Positions 1 to 7,509 of a stretch of 38,597 nt of DNA are shown one piece after another. A program made the translations under genes and the position numbers. Below the pieces are notes generated by a model. The model worked only from the letters and a program-made list of their open reading frames with translations, searched no databases and was not told the origin of the DNA. Every line of letters starts with the position of its first letter. The stretch's first letter is position 1. This DNA comes from Bacillota bacterium (GTDB taxonomy: Bacteria > Bacillota_I > Bacilli_A > RF39 > UBA660): the NCBI GenBank assembly GCA_015059485.1, contig SVAH01000011.1, forward strand, positions 1-38,597, in the 5' to 3' direction.

Positions 1-300
1 TTAAAAGATAATATGTTTGCATTTGAATATGATAGAGAAGCGTTTAGAAAACAAGTAGAGAAAGAAGCAAGAGAAGAGGCAATTAAAGAAGCAAAAGAAA
101 AAGCTGAAAAAGAAGGTTATGATAGTGGTTATGATAATGGCTATGATAGTGGCTATGATAATGGTTATGATAATGGTAAAAATGAAGAAAAAATAGAAAT
201 AGCAAAAAAATTTCTTAAAAGTGGAATTGATGAAAAAACGATATCAGAAAATACGGGAGTATCATTAGATGAGTTAAAGAAACTAAAAAGTGAAATGTGA
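1..300 (+). CDS. C-terminal part of an Rpn-family (PD-(D/E)XK) nuclease/transposase-like protein, 5' truncated by the window
   Basis: The frame is open from base 1 (LKDN precedes the first Met at 13), so the gene very probably begins outside the window. What remains is a highly charged helix rich in Glu, Lys and Ala, then five GYD[S/N] repeats (115-174). It ends in a small helix-turn-helix-like tail (about residues 60-95 from the Met), IEIAKKFLKSGIDEKTISEN, followed by GVSLDELKKLK. That tail is characteristic of the C-terminus of Rpn / PDDEXK-family putative transposases, which promote RecA-independent recombination in E. coli. The nuclease domain itself is not visible. It ends with TGA at 298-300, 41 bases before miaA. 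Family assignment rests only on the tail and is moderate. Confidence 0.6.
   Translation, partial: LKDNMFAFEYDREAFRKQVEKEAREEAIKEAKEKAEKEGYDSGYDNGYDSGYDNGYDNGKNEEKIEIAKKFLKSGIDEKTISENTGVSLDELKKLKSEM
115..174 (+). repeat. In-frame 12-bp tandem repeat, five units encoding GYD[S/N]
   Basis: Five consecutive 12-base units of the form GG(T/C)TATGAT(A)(G/A)T encode Gly-Tyr-Asp-Ser/Asn. Because the unit is a multiple of three, copy-number change would lengthen or shorten the linker without breaking the frame. It connects the charged helix and the C-terminal helical tail. Confidence 0.85.
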
Positions 301-341
301 AATACATTGTATAATAAGTTAACAAGAGATGGTGAAATGAA

Positions 342-1193
342 ATGATTATATGTGTAGTAGGTCCAACGGGTGTTGGTAAAACAAAAATGAGTATAGAACT
401 TGCTAAAAAATATAAAGGAATAATTATAAATTGTGATGCTATGCAAGTATATAAAGATATGGATATAGCAACTGCAAAAGTAACTGAAAAAGAAAAAGAA
501 GGAATTAAACATTATTTATTAGATATATGTAATATAGAAGATAATTATACAATATATGATTATCAGAAAGATTGCCGTAAAGTACTTGAAGAAAATAAAA
601 ACAAAAATATAATAATAGTTGGTGGCTCTGGTTTATATTTAAAGTCAGCATTATTTGATTATAGATTTGAAGAAGAAACAGAAAATGAAACTTATGATAG
701 TTTAACTAATGAAGAATTATATGAATTGGCTCTAAAAAAAGATAAAAATATGGATATACATATTAATAATAGAAAAAGATTAATTAGATTTTTAAATAGA
801 GAGGAAAAAGAAACAGTAGAACCAAACCTTTTATATAAAGATGTATATTTTATTGGACTTACTACAGATAGAGAGAATCTATATAATATAATTAATTCAA
901 GAGTGGATAAAATGGTATCAAATGGTCTTTTAGATGAAGCTAAAAAGTTTTATAATATGAAATTAGATTGTAAATCTTTAAAAACAGTTATAGGCTATAA
1001 AGAATTATTTAAATATTTTGATAATGAAATAGATTTGGAAGAAGCTATAGAATTAATAAAAAAGAATTCAAGACATTATGCAAAAAGACAATATACATTC
1101 TTTAATAATCAAATGGATATCAAATGGTTTTTAGTTGATTATAATAACTTTAATAATACAATTAAGGAAGTTGAAACTTATATAGAATCGTAA
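342..1193 (+). CDS. miaA: tRNA dimethylallyltransferase
   Basis: MiaA transfers a dimethylallyl group to N6 of A37 in tRNAs reading UNN codons, in the cytoplasm. The P-loop GPTGVGKT is at residues 7-14. The substrate-binding stretch CDAMQVYKDMDIATAK follows at 31-46, with Asp32 as the expected general base. HYLLDI and GGSGLYLKSAL follow, and the C-terminal half contains the tRNA-binding helices. At 283 residues it is somewhat shorter than the usual 300-315. The ATG at 342 has the ribosome-binding segment GATGGTGAA just upstream. An intrinsic terminator overlaps the stop codon, so it is transcribed apart from yqfC. Confidence 0.95.
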   Translation: MIICVVGPTGVGKTKMSIELAKKYKGIIINCDAMQVYKDMDIATAKVTEKEKEGIKHYLLDICNIEDNYTIYDYQKDCRKVLEENKNKNIIIVGGSGLYLKSALFDYRFEEETENETYDSLTNEELYELALKKDKNMDIHINNRKRLIRFLNREEKETVEPNLLYKDVYFIGLTTDRENLYNIINSRVDKMVSNGLLDEAKKFYNMKLDCKSLKTVIGYKELFKYFDNEIDLEEAIELIKKNSRHYAKRQYTFFNNQMDIKWFLVDYNNFNNTIKEVETYIES

Positions 1194-1206
1194 TGATTCT
1201 TTTTTA
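1184..1206 (+). terminator. Intrinsic terminator after miaA
   Basis: Stem AGAATC (1184-1189), loop GTAAT, stem GATTCT (1195-1200), followed by a T-rich run. The stem overlaps the miaA stop codon. Confidence 0.75.
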
Positions 1207-1236
1207 TTTTTCATATAATTATAGGGGTGAGTATTC

Positions 1237-1479
1237 TTGAAAATAATAAATAATCTAAGGAATTTTTTAGAAGATAAAGAATATTATATAGATATCTTTG
1301 ATAATAAATTACACGCGTTTAATTATAATAAATTACTAAATTTGAGTGATAAACAAATAGATTTGAAATTTAATAGTTTTATATTAGAAATAAGTGGTAT
1401 AAATTTAAAAATAAATGAAATGAATAATACAGAAATACTTATTAGTGGCACTATTAATAATGTGAGGATAAAAAGATGA
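1237..1479 (+). CDS. yqfC: YqfC/YabP-family sporulation protein
   Basis: Short 80-residue protein with the beta-rich pattern of the YabP/YqfC family (for example LKFNSFILEISGINLKINEM, and a C-terminal ILISGTINNVRIKR). In endospore formers YqfC is made in sporulating cells and its gene lies directly upstream of yqfD, as here. The start is TTG at 1237, 6 bases after a strong GGGGTGA (1224-1230); there is no better ATG. A TATAAT at 1214-1219 could be its -10, but no convincing -35 is seen. Its stop overlaps the yqfD start by four bases (ATGA), which implies translational coupling. Identification depends strongly on the yqfD neighbour. Confidence 0.75.
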   Translation: MKIINNLRNFLEDKEYYIDIFDNKLHAFNYNKLLNLSDKQIDLKFNSFILEISGINLKINEMNNTEILISGTINNVRIKR

Positions 1480-2621
1480 ATAATATAAATCATAATGTTT
1501 TAATAGAGGTAAAAACTAAAGATAAGAATAAATTACTATTAAAAATGTATGAATTAAATATAAATATAAGTAAAATAAAATATAAAGATAATTCTATTGA
1601 ATTTGAGACAAGTATAAAAAATTATGTAACCTTAAAAAAATATTTAAAAAGCTATAGTTTTAAAATAAAAAAAGAAACAGGGATATATGATATATTATTT
1701 AAAATAAAATCAAACAAATTATTCATATTAAACCTTATATTATCATTTATACTTATTTATATTATGTCAAATACTATAGTTTCTGTAAAAGTAATTCATT
1801 CAAAAAAATATATAAGAGAAATTGTAAATGAGTCTTTAAAAGAATATGGAGTAAAAAGATTATCATGGAAAAAAAATTTTGAAGAATTAAATTCTATAAA
1901 GAAAAAGATATTAGATAAATATCCTAAAAATTTAGAATGGTTGGAAATAGAACAAATAGGTATGAACTATGTTGTTAGAGTAGAAGAAAGGATAATAACT
2001 GATATAAAAGAAGATAAAAGAATATGCAATATTGTCGCTTCTAAAGATGCAATAATAACTGATATAAAGTCTGTTAAAGGTCAAGATTTAGTTTTAGTTA
2101 ATGACTATGTTAAAAAAGGAGACGTATTAATATCTGGAGAAATTAAATATAATGATGAAATAAAAAATACTATTTGTGCAACTGGAGAAATTCTAGGAGA
2201 AGTATGGTATACAAGTAATGTAAAAATACCAATGAATTATAAAAAAGAAAGGTATACTGGTAAAAAAAGATATAATTTTATGATAAATGATACTAAAATA
2301 TTCAAAAGCAGATTAAAAAGTTATAAAACCAAAAAGAAAAAGTTTTTTAATTTATTTGGAATAGATTTTTATTTATTAAAAGAGTATGAGATTAATTATG
2401 TAAACGAAAAATATAATGAAAAAGAGGCTGTTAAAGAGGCTTTAAAACTAGCAAAAAATAAGATAAACATGAAATTAAATGAAAAAGAGTCAATAATTAA
2501 TCAAAAAGTTTTGAAAAAAAGTTCAAATAATAGTACAATGTATGTAGAGATATTTACTACTGTTAAAGAAGTGATATCTAAAACTGAAGAAATAATTGAA
2601 GAAGAAAAAGAGGTAGAGTAA
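1476..2621 (+). CDS. yqfD: Sporulation protein YqfD (stage IV, membrane)
   Basis: A 381-residue protein with the YqfD layout. There is an N-terminal soluble domain and one clear transmembrane segment at about residues 80-100 (LFILNLILSFILIYIMSNTI). A large extracytoplasmic domain follows, with the family-typical region WLEIEQIGMNYVVRVEER and a C-terminal Lys/Glu-rich coil. In Bacillus, YqfD is needed for efficient sporulation; its biochemical role is not established. The gene overlaps yqfC (ATGA at 1476-1479) and is followed one base later by the VanZ-like gene. In Bacillus yqfD is followed by phoH; here phoH is missing and a VanZ-like gene takes its place. Confidence 0.9.
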   Translation: MNNINHNVLIEVKTKDKNKLLLKMYELNINISKIKYKDNSIEFETSIKNYVTLKKYLKSYSFKIKKETGIYDILFKIKSNKLFILNLILSFILIYIMSNTIVSVKVIHSKKYIREIVNESLKEYGVKRLSWKKNFEELNSIKKKILDKYPKNLEWLEIEQIGMNYVVRVEERIITDIKEDKRICNIVASKDAIITDIKSVKGQDLVLVNDYVKKGDVLISGEIKYNDEIKNTICATGEILGEVWYTSNVKIPMNYKKERYTGKKRYNFMINDTKIFKSRLKSYKTKKKKFFNLFGIDFYLLKEYEINYVNEKYNEKEAVKEALKLAKNKINMKLNEKESIINQKVLKKSSNNSTMYVEIFTTVKEVISKTEEIIEEEKEVE

Positions 2622-2622
2622 T

Positions 2623-3237
2623 ATGATTAATACAGCTTTAGATGCAGTAAATGATATATGGCCCATGCTTGTAATATTTGTGGTTATTATTACAACAATA
2701 AGGCTTACATATTTATCTATACATAAAGAAAAGTTTATTTTTTATAAAGAATTTTTAAATTTAGTATTTATAATATATGTTTTACTTTTATATCAACTAC
2801 TTACAAATGTTGAAACTAATACTAGTAGCGGATATAATTTAGTACCATTTACTGAAATAATGAGATATAAATTTGGAAGTAGATTATTTATGACAAATGT
2901 AGTAGGTAACATATTAATATTTGTTCCGTTTGGTTATTTTGTTTCGGGATATATTAGAGCTTCTAAAGTTGGACATATATTAGCGGTTTCAATAATTTCA
3001 TCTTTAGTAGTAGAAGTTGTACAACTTCAAATTGGAAGAAGTTTTGACGTTGATGACATTTTATTAAATGTTTCTGGGGCAATATTAGGCTTTTTAGTTT
3101 ATATTGGATTATGTGCAATAAAGAAACATTTACCAAGGTTTTTACAAAAAAATATAGTTTATGATATTATTTGTGTTGTAATTACTATGCTAATAGTGGT
3201 ATACTTTTTAAGGTTAATGGGATTTTGGTGGTTTTAA
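2623..3237 (+). CDS. VanZ-like integral membrane protein
   Basis: A 204-residue protein with about five hydrophobic helices. It has the VanZ-like signature NLVPFTEIM, then NVVGNILIFVPFGYF, VVEVVQLQIGRSFDVDDIL and NVSGAILGFLVY. VanZ gives low-level teicoplanin resistance in enterococci; most chromosomal relatives have no assigned role. It is the third gene of the yqfC operon (one base after yqfD). Its stop (TAA 3235-3237) overlaps the start of ybeY, so it is probably co-translated with both neighbours. Function here is unknown. Confidence 0.85.
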   Translation: MINTALDAVNDIWPMLVIFVVIITTIRLTYLSIHKEKFIFYKEFLNLVFIIYVLLLYQLLTNVETNTSSGYNLVPFTEIMRYKFGSRLFMTNVVGNILIFVPFGYFVSGYIRASKVGHILAVSIISSLVVEVVQLQIGRSFDVDDILLNVSGAILGFLVYIGLCAIKKHLPRFLQKNIVYDIICVVITMLIVVYFLRLMGFWWF

Positions 3238-3683
3238 TGAATGATATTACAATAAATAATGAATATGGATATGATAAAGACTATAGTTATCTAGATTTAG
3301 TATTTTCACATACTTTAGAAGATCAAAAAGTTAATAATGCTGTATTTAGTGTAATATTTGTTTCTGAAGAAGAAATTCAAAATATTAATAAAGAATATAG
3401 AGGTATTGATAAAGTAACAGATGTTATATCATTTGCTTTTGAAGATAGTGGAGATTTTAAATCACAAGATATTAGAATACTTGGAGATATATATGTGTGT
3501 ATTCCAAGAATGATTGAACAAGCAAAAAGCTATGGCCATACAGAAAAAAGAGAGTTAGCATTTTTATGTTGTCATGGGCTATTACATTTACTTGGGTATG
3601 ACCATGTTAATAATAAAGAAGAAGAAAAAATAATGTTTGATTTACAGGAGAGGTTGTTAAATGAAATATGTATCACGAGATGA
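3237..3683 (+). CDS. ybeY: Endoribonuclease YbeY (rRNA maturation)
   Basis: YbeY is a zinc-dependent single-strand endoribonuclease used in 16S rRNA 3' maturation and ribosome quality control. The zinc motif HGLLHLLGYDH lies at about residues 113-123, giving the expected three histidines, and the upstream region TDVISFAFED is typical. I chose the ATG at 3237. It sits five bases after GGTGG (3228-3232), overlaps the preceding stop as TAATG, and gives 148 residues, the usual family length. The frame is open further upstream (to 3171), but that would only add a nonconserved tail inside vanZ. The 3' end overlaps dgkA by 23 bases. Confidence 0.93.
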   Translation: MNDITINNEYGYDKDYSYLDLVFSHTLEDQKVNNAVFSVIFVSEEEIQNINKEYRGIDKVTDVISFAFEDSGDFKSQDIRILGDIYVCIPRMIEQAKSYGHTEKRELAFLCCHGLLHLLGYDHVNNKEEEKIMFDLQERLLNEICITR

Positions 3684-4056
3684 AATAAAACAAAAAGGAA
3701 TTAAAAGATTTTTTAGGAGTATTAAATTTTCAGTAGAAGGTTTAATTTATGCCTATCGTTATGAACAAAGTATGTGGATTCATGCTATTGCAACTATTTT
3801 TACAGTTGCTTTAGGCGTATACTTTAAAATTAAATTATCAGAGTGGGCTATTGTATTTATAGCTTTAGGTTCTATTTTAGGAATGGAACTTGTTAATACT
3901 GCAATAGAAGCAGCAGTGGATCTTACAACATTAGAAATTAATCCACTTGCTAAAATAGCTAAAGATTGTGGATCAGCGGCAAGTTTTGTATTAACATTAG
4001 TAGCGATAGTAATATGTTTATTTGTGTTTGGACCATATTTTACAGAAATGTTTTAA
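3661..4056 (+). CDS. dgkA: Diacylglycerol/undecaprenol kinase, membrane
   Basis: A small (131 aa) integral membrane kinase with three transmembrane helices and the family signature GMELVNTAIEAAVDL at about residues 76-90, which holds the catalytic and metal-binding Glu residues. In Gram-positives this enzyme phosphorylates undecaprenol, feeding the lipid carrier for cell-wall synthesis. The start ATG lies inside the end of ybeY, with AGGAG upstream at about 3647-3651. The ybeY-dgkA-era order is the classical Bacillota arrangement and supports all three calls. Confidence 0.92.
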   Translation: MKYVSRDEIKQKGIKRFFRSIKFSVEGLIYAYRYEQSMWIHAIATIFTVALGVYFKIKLSEWAIVFIALGSILGMELVNTAIEAAVDLTTLEINPLAKIAKDCGSAASFVLTLVAIVICLFVFGPYFTEMF

Positions 4057-4076
4057 GTTGTTAGGGAGGTAAGCTT

Positions 4077-4961
4077 ATGAGAAGTGGGTTTGTTAGTTTA
4101 ATCGGTAGACCAAATGTAGGTAAAAGTACACTTTTAAATTCAATTGTTGAATATAAAGTTGCAATCACTTCGAATGTTGCAGGAACAACTAGAAACATTA
4201 TACAAGCAGTATATAATGATAAAGACACACAAATAGTATTTGTAGATACTCCTGGAATAGCTAAACCAAAAGAAAAATTAGGCAGATTTTTAAATAAACA
4301 ATCTTATTCACTTATGCAAGACGTTGATGCACTATTATTTGTAATAGATGCTGCAAGTGGACTTGGTCCAGGCGATAAAAAAATAATTGAAGATTTGAAA
4401 AACACAAAAGTTCCTATAATACTTGTAATGAATAAAATTGATAGAATAAATAATGAAAAATTAATGATGATGATAAATCAGTATAAAGATTTATTAGATT
4501 TCGCTGATATAGTGCCTGTATCTGCACTTAGATTTGACAATATAGAAACACTAATCAACGTAATAAAAAAATATTTAAATGATGATGTAAAATATTATGA
4601 TGATAATACAATAACATCTTGTTCAAAATATTTTATGATAAGTGAGTTAGTTCGTGAAAAATTACTTCATTTAACAATTGAAGAAGTTCCACATAGTTTA
4701 ACTTGTATTACTACACATTTTGAAGAAAAAAAAGATATTGTAAATATAAATGTTGATATAATAGTAGATAGAGATGCAATAAAAAAAATAATTATTGGTA
4801 AACAAGGGGCAAGACTTAAAAAAGTTGGCACACTTGCTCGTCAAGATATAGAGGAGTTATTAGGGAAAAAAGTTTATTTAGAACTATATGTTAAAACTAT
4901 AAAAAATTGGAGAGATAAAGAAAGATATATAAATGAATTTGGCTTTAATGAAACTGAATAA
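4077..4961 (+). CDS. era: GTPase Era
   Basis: Era is a ribosome-assembly GTPase that binds the 3' end of 16S rRNA. Visible motifs are G1 GRPNVGKST (10-18), the switch segment GTTRN (36-40), G3 DTPG (57-60), G4 NKID (119-122) and the SA motif VSAL of G5. A C-terminal KH domain has IIIGKQGARLKKVG. The length of 294 fits the family. A strong AGGGAGG ribosome-binding site precedes the ATG. The gene closes the yqfC-to-era operon, with a terminator five bases after its stop. Confidence 0.97.
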   Translation: MRSGFVSLIGRPNVGKSTLLNSIVEYKVAITSNVAGTTRNIIQAVYNDKDTQIVFVDTPGIAKPKEKLGRFLNKQSYSLMQDVDALLFVIDAASGLGPGDKKIIEDLKNTKVPIILVMNKIDRINNEKLMMMINQYKDLLDFADIVPVSALRFDNIETLINVIKKYLNDDVKYYDDNTITSCSKYFMISELVREKLLHLTIEEVPHSLTCITTHFEEKKDIVNINVDIIVDRDAIKKIIIGKQGARLKKVGTLARQDIEELLGKKVYLELYVKTIKNWRDKERYINEFGFNETE

Positions 4962-4965
4962 TACG

Positions 4966-4990
4966 AAATTGGTTTTTACCAATTTTTTTC
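4966..4990 (+). terminator. Intrinsic terminator after era
   Basis: Eight-base-pair stem AAATTGGT/ACCAATTT (4966-4973 with 4978-4985), four-base loop and a T run to 4989. Confidence 0.85.
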
Positions 4991-5054
4991 TTTTATAATT
5001 ATTAAAAGTATGATATTATTTATATAGTTAATAATAAGGGTAGGTGTAAGTACT

Positions 5055-5939
5055 ATGAAAAAGAAAAATGGCTTTTTAGCAGTATCAATAATATTTTCCT
5101 TTTTTATTGTATTTTTAATGATATTAACTATAAATATGGCATCTTATGCTCAAAATAGAATACTTTTAAATCAAATAAAAAAAGATATAAAGTCAGAAAC
5201 AAATTTGAAAATAGATAAAATAGAAATATCTAATAATTGTGATCCTTCGACAGAAGAATGTCCAAGATGTATTAGAGCAAAAACTCTTCATGCATCAGGA
5301 GCAACTAAATATGGACAATTAGGAACAAGAGGAATTTTAACAGTTGGTGATGCATTTGATTGCGATGTTAACGATGATGGCGAATATAATTCAGATAATG
5401 AAAGATTTTATTACTTAAGTGGAGTATTTAGCTATGGATCATATAATTCTGAAATTTATGATGAAAATTATGCTTCATTAATTTATTATACTAATTATGG
5501 TTATCCAGGTACTAGTTTATATTCATATTATCCAGGAGATGGGCCAGCAGAAATAATTGAAAAGTTACCAAATTGGACTAAACCTAGTTTAAAAAGTGAC
5601 TATAGAAATATTTATACTGAAACAGGGACTTTAGTAAAATCGAATTTTGAATATTCTCATAAAAATTCAAGATTACCAAATTATAAAGAAATAGAGCATG
5701 CTTGTGGACCATTAGGTGGATATGCAGTCGTCGCACTTAATTGCCCATTTATGTATGAAAATTTGTCTAGCGAATCAGAAAGTTATTGGATAGAAGACTA
5801 CTATAACGAAAATCAAAACAATGTGTGGGCTGTATCAGGAAGTTATGGTTCATTAAGTTACTATAGGTCAGATTATATGGGTTCTCAATTAAAAGTAAGA
5901 CCTGTAATTGAAGTGGCAATAAATGATATAGAAGTATAG
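5055..5939 (+). CDS. Membrane-anchored exported protein with a C-terminal DUF6273-like domain
   Basis: A 294-residue protein with one N-terminal hydrophobic segment (about 7-30, FLAVSIIFSFFIVFLMILTI) followed by a helix. A large Tyr-, Ser- and Asn-rich extracellular part with several Cys (CDPSTEECPRC near 66-76) follows. It ends in KVRPVIEVAI, the same closing motif as the variable domain of the surface protein at 12211 (GVRPVITL). Before that end come WIEDYYNE and NNVWAVSGSYG, resembling the WTRD...NAWRVV stretch there. I therefore infer a shared extracellular fold, perhaps of the DUF6273 type common in gut Firmicutes, with unknown ligand. It lacks the G-tract promoter and the common anchor of the cassette family. 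The ribosome-binding site TAGGTG precedes the ATG. Confidence 0.65.
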   Translation: MKKKNGFLAVSIIFSFFIVFLMILTINMASYAQNRILLNQIKKDIKSETNLKIDKIEISNNCDPSTEECPRCIRAKTLHASGATKYGQLGTRGILTVGDAFDCDVNDDGEYNSDNERFYYLSGVFSYGSYNSEIYDENYASLIYYTNYGYPGTSLYSYYPGDGPAEIIEKLPNWTKPSLKSDYRNIYTETGTLVKSNFEYSHKNSRLPNYKEIEHACGPLGGYAVVALNCPFMYENLSSESESYWIEDYYNENQNNVWAVSGSYGSLSYYRSDYMGSQLKVRPVIEVAINDIEV

Positions 5940-5953
5940 AAAGGAAAATATAC

Positions 5954-6349
5954 ATGATAGCATTAAGTCAAAGTTTAAAATATAATTTAAATAGTAATGA
6001 TAAATTATTAGGAACACTATTAGTAAGTAAATTTATAAAAAGCATTGATAGATATAAAATGCCGTTTGAAGATACTAGTAAAAAAGAACTTGTAAAAATT
6101 GGAAATGGTTCATATGATAATTTTGATAATTTTGTAATATCTTCTTTAAATGATTACTATTCAAAATTAAGTAGTCCAAGTGATGTTGAAACAAAAGAAG
6201 ATATGCTTGAAAAATATACAGAACTTTATGAACTATGGTCCTCTATTTGTGATAATAAAAAAGAAAATAATGTAGAAGAATTAAATAAACTATATAATAA
6301 AATTAGTTATGGTTTATTCTTATTAGGTTATGATGATAATCAACTATAA
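5954..6349 (+). CDS. Hypothetical protein, soluble, mostly helical
   Basis: A 131-residue protein I do not recognise. It has no membrane segment or signal peptide and is rich in Lys, Asp, Asn and Ser, with an apparently helical N- and C-terminus (LGTLLVSKFIKSIDRYKMPF, EELNKLYNKISYGLFLLGYD). The ATG follows AAAGGA by nine bases. It begins 14 bases after the preceding exported protein, so the two are likely co-transcribed. It ends in a bidirectional terminator shared with the convergent yrzE-like gene. Confidence 0.7.
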   Translation: MIALSQSLKYNLNSNDKLLGTLLVSKFIKSIDRYKMPFEDTSKKELVKIGNGSYDNFDNFVISSLNDYYSKLSSPSDVETKEDMLEKYTELYELWSSICDNKKENNVEELNKLYNKISYGLFLLGYDDNQL

Positions 6350-6375
6350 AAAGTAATCAAATGATTACTTTTTAT
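6348..6375. terminator. Bidirectional terminator between convergent genes
   Basis: Perfect 12-bp stem AAAAAGTAATCA/TGATTACTTTTT (6348-6359 with 6362-6373) with A-rich and T-rich flanks, so it can serve both the + gene ending at 6349 and the - gene ending at 6365. Confidence 0.85.
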
Positions 6376-6715
6376 TAATTCCAAATGTTGATCCAAGTGT
6401 TGCTGCTAGTATCAATATAGAGTAGTAAATAATAGTTTTAATATCAAAACTATAATTAAATAGACTTAATAAGAAAAGAATTAAAGAAAGCTTTATTCCG
6501 ACTTTTAAACCTTGTATATAACCTTTTTTATCAATATTTTTTCCTTTTATGAAACCAGCTATAAAAAAGAATATAATAAATATAATAATACTTATAATTT
6601 TAGTTATATTATCACTTAATCCTAGATTATTAAATGTAGATAGTGATAAATTACTTATAATTATTGTTAAAATAAAATATAAATATAGTTTAAATTTATT
6701 AATAATTTTTTTCAT
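6365..6715 (-). CDS. TIGR04086/YrzE-family membrane protein
   Basis: A 116-residue hydrophobic protein with four predicted membrane helices, a polar loop GFIKGKNIDKKGYIQGLKVG, and the C-terminal signature ILAATLGSTFGINKK. This resembles the YrzE/TIGR04086 family of unknown role. It is the only confident minus-strand protein gene in the window. I place the start at ATG (complement of 6713-6715), because CAGGTG lies just upstream; the in-frame GTG nine bases earlier is part of that ribosome-binding site. Confidence 0.7.
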   Translation of the reverse strand: MKKIINKFKLYLYFILTIIISNLSLSTFNNLGLSDNITKIISIIIFIIFFFIAGFIKGKNIDKKGYIQGLKVGIKLSLILFLLSLFNYSFDIKTIIYYSILILAATLGSTFGINKK

Positions 6716-6784
6716 TAATATCACCTGTTAAAATATATGATTAGAAAAATAGAAAATAGAACATAATAAAAATAGGTGATACAT

Positions 6785-7420
6785 ATGCAACTTTTAAATG
6801 TAATTTATAGAACATTATTTTTTTATTTTTTTATATTAATATCATATCGTGTAATGGGGAAAAGAGAAATAGCACAACTTGGTGTAATAGATCTTATTAT
6901 ATCTATACTAATAGCAGAACTTGTTGCAATAAGTATAGAAAACTCTAAAGATCCAATGTATTATACAGTAATTCCAATAGTAATACTTACCATTCTTGAA
7001 ATAATACTAGCATTTATATCTGTAAAATCAAGAAAGTTTAAATCAACTATGGATGGTAAACCAACTATACTTATTTGTAATGGTAAACTAAATTATAAAG
7101 AACTAATAACTCAAAGGTATACAATAGATGACTTATTACTTGGCTTAAGACAACAAGGAATTAAGTCAATTGAAGAAGTTGAATATGCTTTTTTAGAACC
7201 AAATGGTAAATTATCTGTTTTTAAATATAATATTTTCAAAAGAAAGTCTGAGTATCCAATGCCTATAATTTTAGATGGTGAAATACAATATGATACGTTA
7301 AATACTATACATAGAGATATTAATTGGGTGAATAAAGAATTATTAAAATTAAACCTTACTTATGATAAAGTATTTTATGCATTTTGTAAAAAGAATAAAA
7401 TCTACTTGATAAAAAAATAG
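6785..7420 (+). CDS. DUF421 (YetF/YrbG-like) membrane protein
   Basis: A 211-residue protein with two or three N-terminal membrane helices (FFYFFILISYRVMGKREIAQ, then LIISILIAELVAISI, TVIPIVILTILEIILAFISV). A cytoplasmic domain follows with GKPTILICNGKLN and the conserved block IDDLLLGLRQQGI. The RxMGKREIxQLxxxDLI and LRxxG motifs define the DUF421 family; some Bacillus members are implicated in spore or envelope properties, but the function is unknown. The start at ATG 6785 is preceded by AGGTG; the upstream GTG is within that site. The gene is divergent from the yrzE-like gene, with a roughly 70-base shared promoter region. Confidence 0.88.
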   Translation: MQLLNVIYRTLFFYFFILISYRVMGKREIAQLGVIDLIISILIAELVAISIENSKDPMYYTVIPIVILTILEIILAFISVKSRKFKSTMDGKPTILICNGKLNYKELITQRYTIDDLLLGLRQQGIKSIEEVEYAFLEPNGKLSVFKYNIFKRKSEYPMPIILDGEIQYDTLNTIHRDINWVNKELLKLNLTYDKVFYAFCKKNKIYLIKK

Positions 7421-7427
7421 TGTAAAG

Positions 7428-7453
7428 AAGTAGTTCAAAGAACTACTTTTTTT
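7428..7453 (+). terminator. Cassette 5' terminator (insulator), copy in cassette 1
   Basis: Stem AAGTAGTTC/GAACTACTT (7428-7436 with 7440-7448) with a T run reaching 7453. It ends two bases before the TTGACA of the G-tract promoter. The same hairpin, with one G-U change, precedes cassette 3 at 18335. Confidence 0.85.
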
Positions 7454-7454
7454 A

Positions 7455-7485
7455 TTGACAAGTACACCTGGGGGGGGGGTAAAAT
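7455..7485 (+). promoter_or_regulatory. G-tract promoter 1 (10 G, spacer 19): candidate phase-variable promoter
   Basis: TTGACA at 7455-7460 and TAAAAT at 7480-7485. The 19-base spacer is AGTACACCT plus ten G (7470-7479). Loss of two G would give the optimal 17-base spacer, so tract slippage is expected to change promoter strength. The predicted start is near 7492, giving a leader of under 20 bases. Confidence 0.8.
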
Positions 7486-7509
7486 AGACTTAAGAATAGA
7501 GGAATGTAT

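Noticed and set aside
165-512. Minus-strand ORF of 115 codons opposite miaA, and similar minus-strand ORFs over obgE, dnaK, dnaJ, polA and rpmF
   Set aside because: They lie opposite well-identified genes, have low-complexity composition, and show no ribosome-binding site or family motif; they are shadows.
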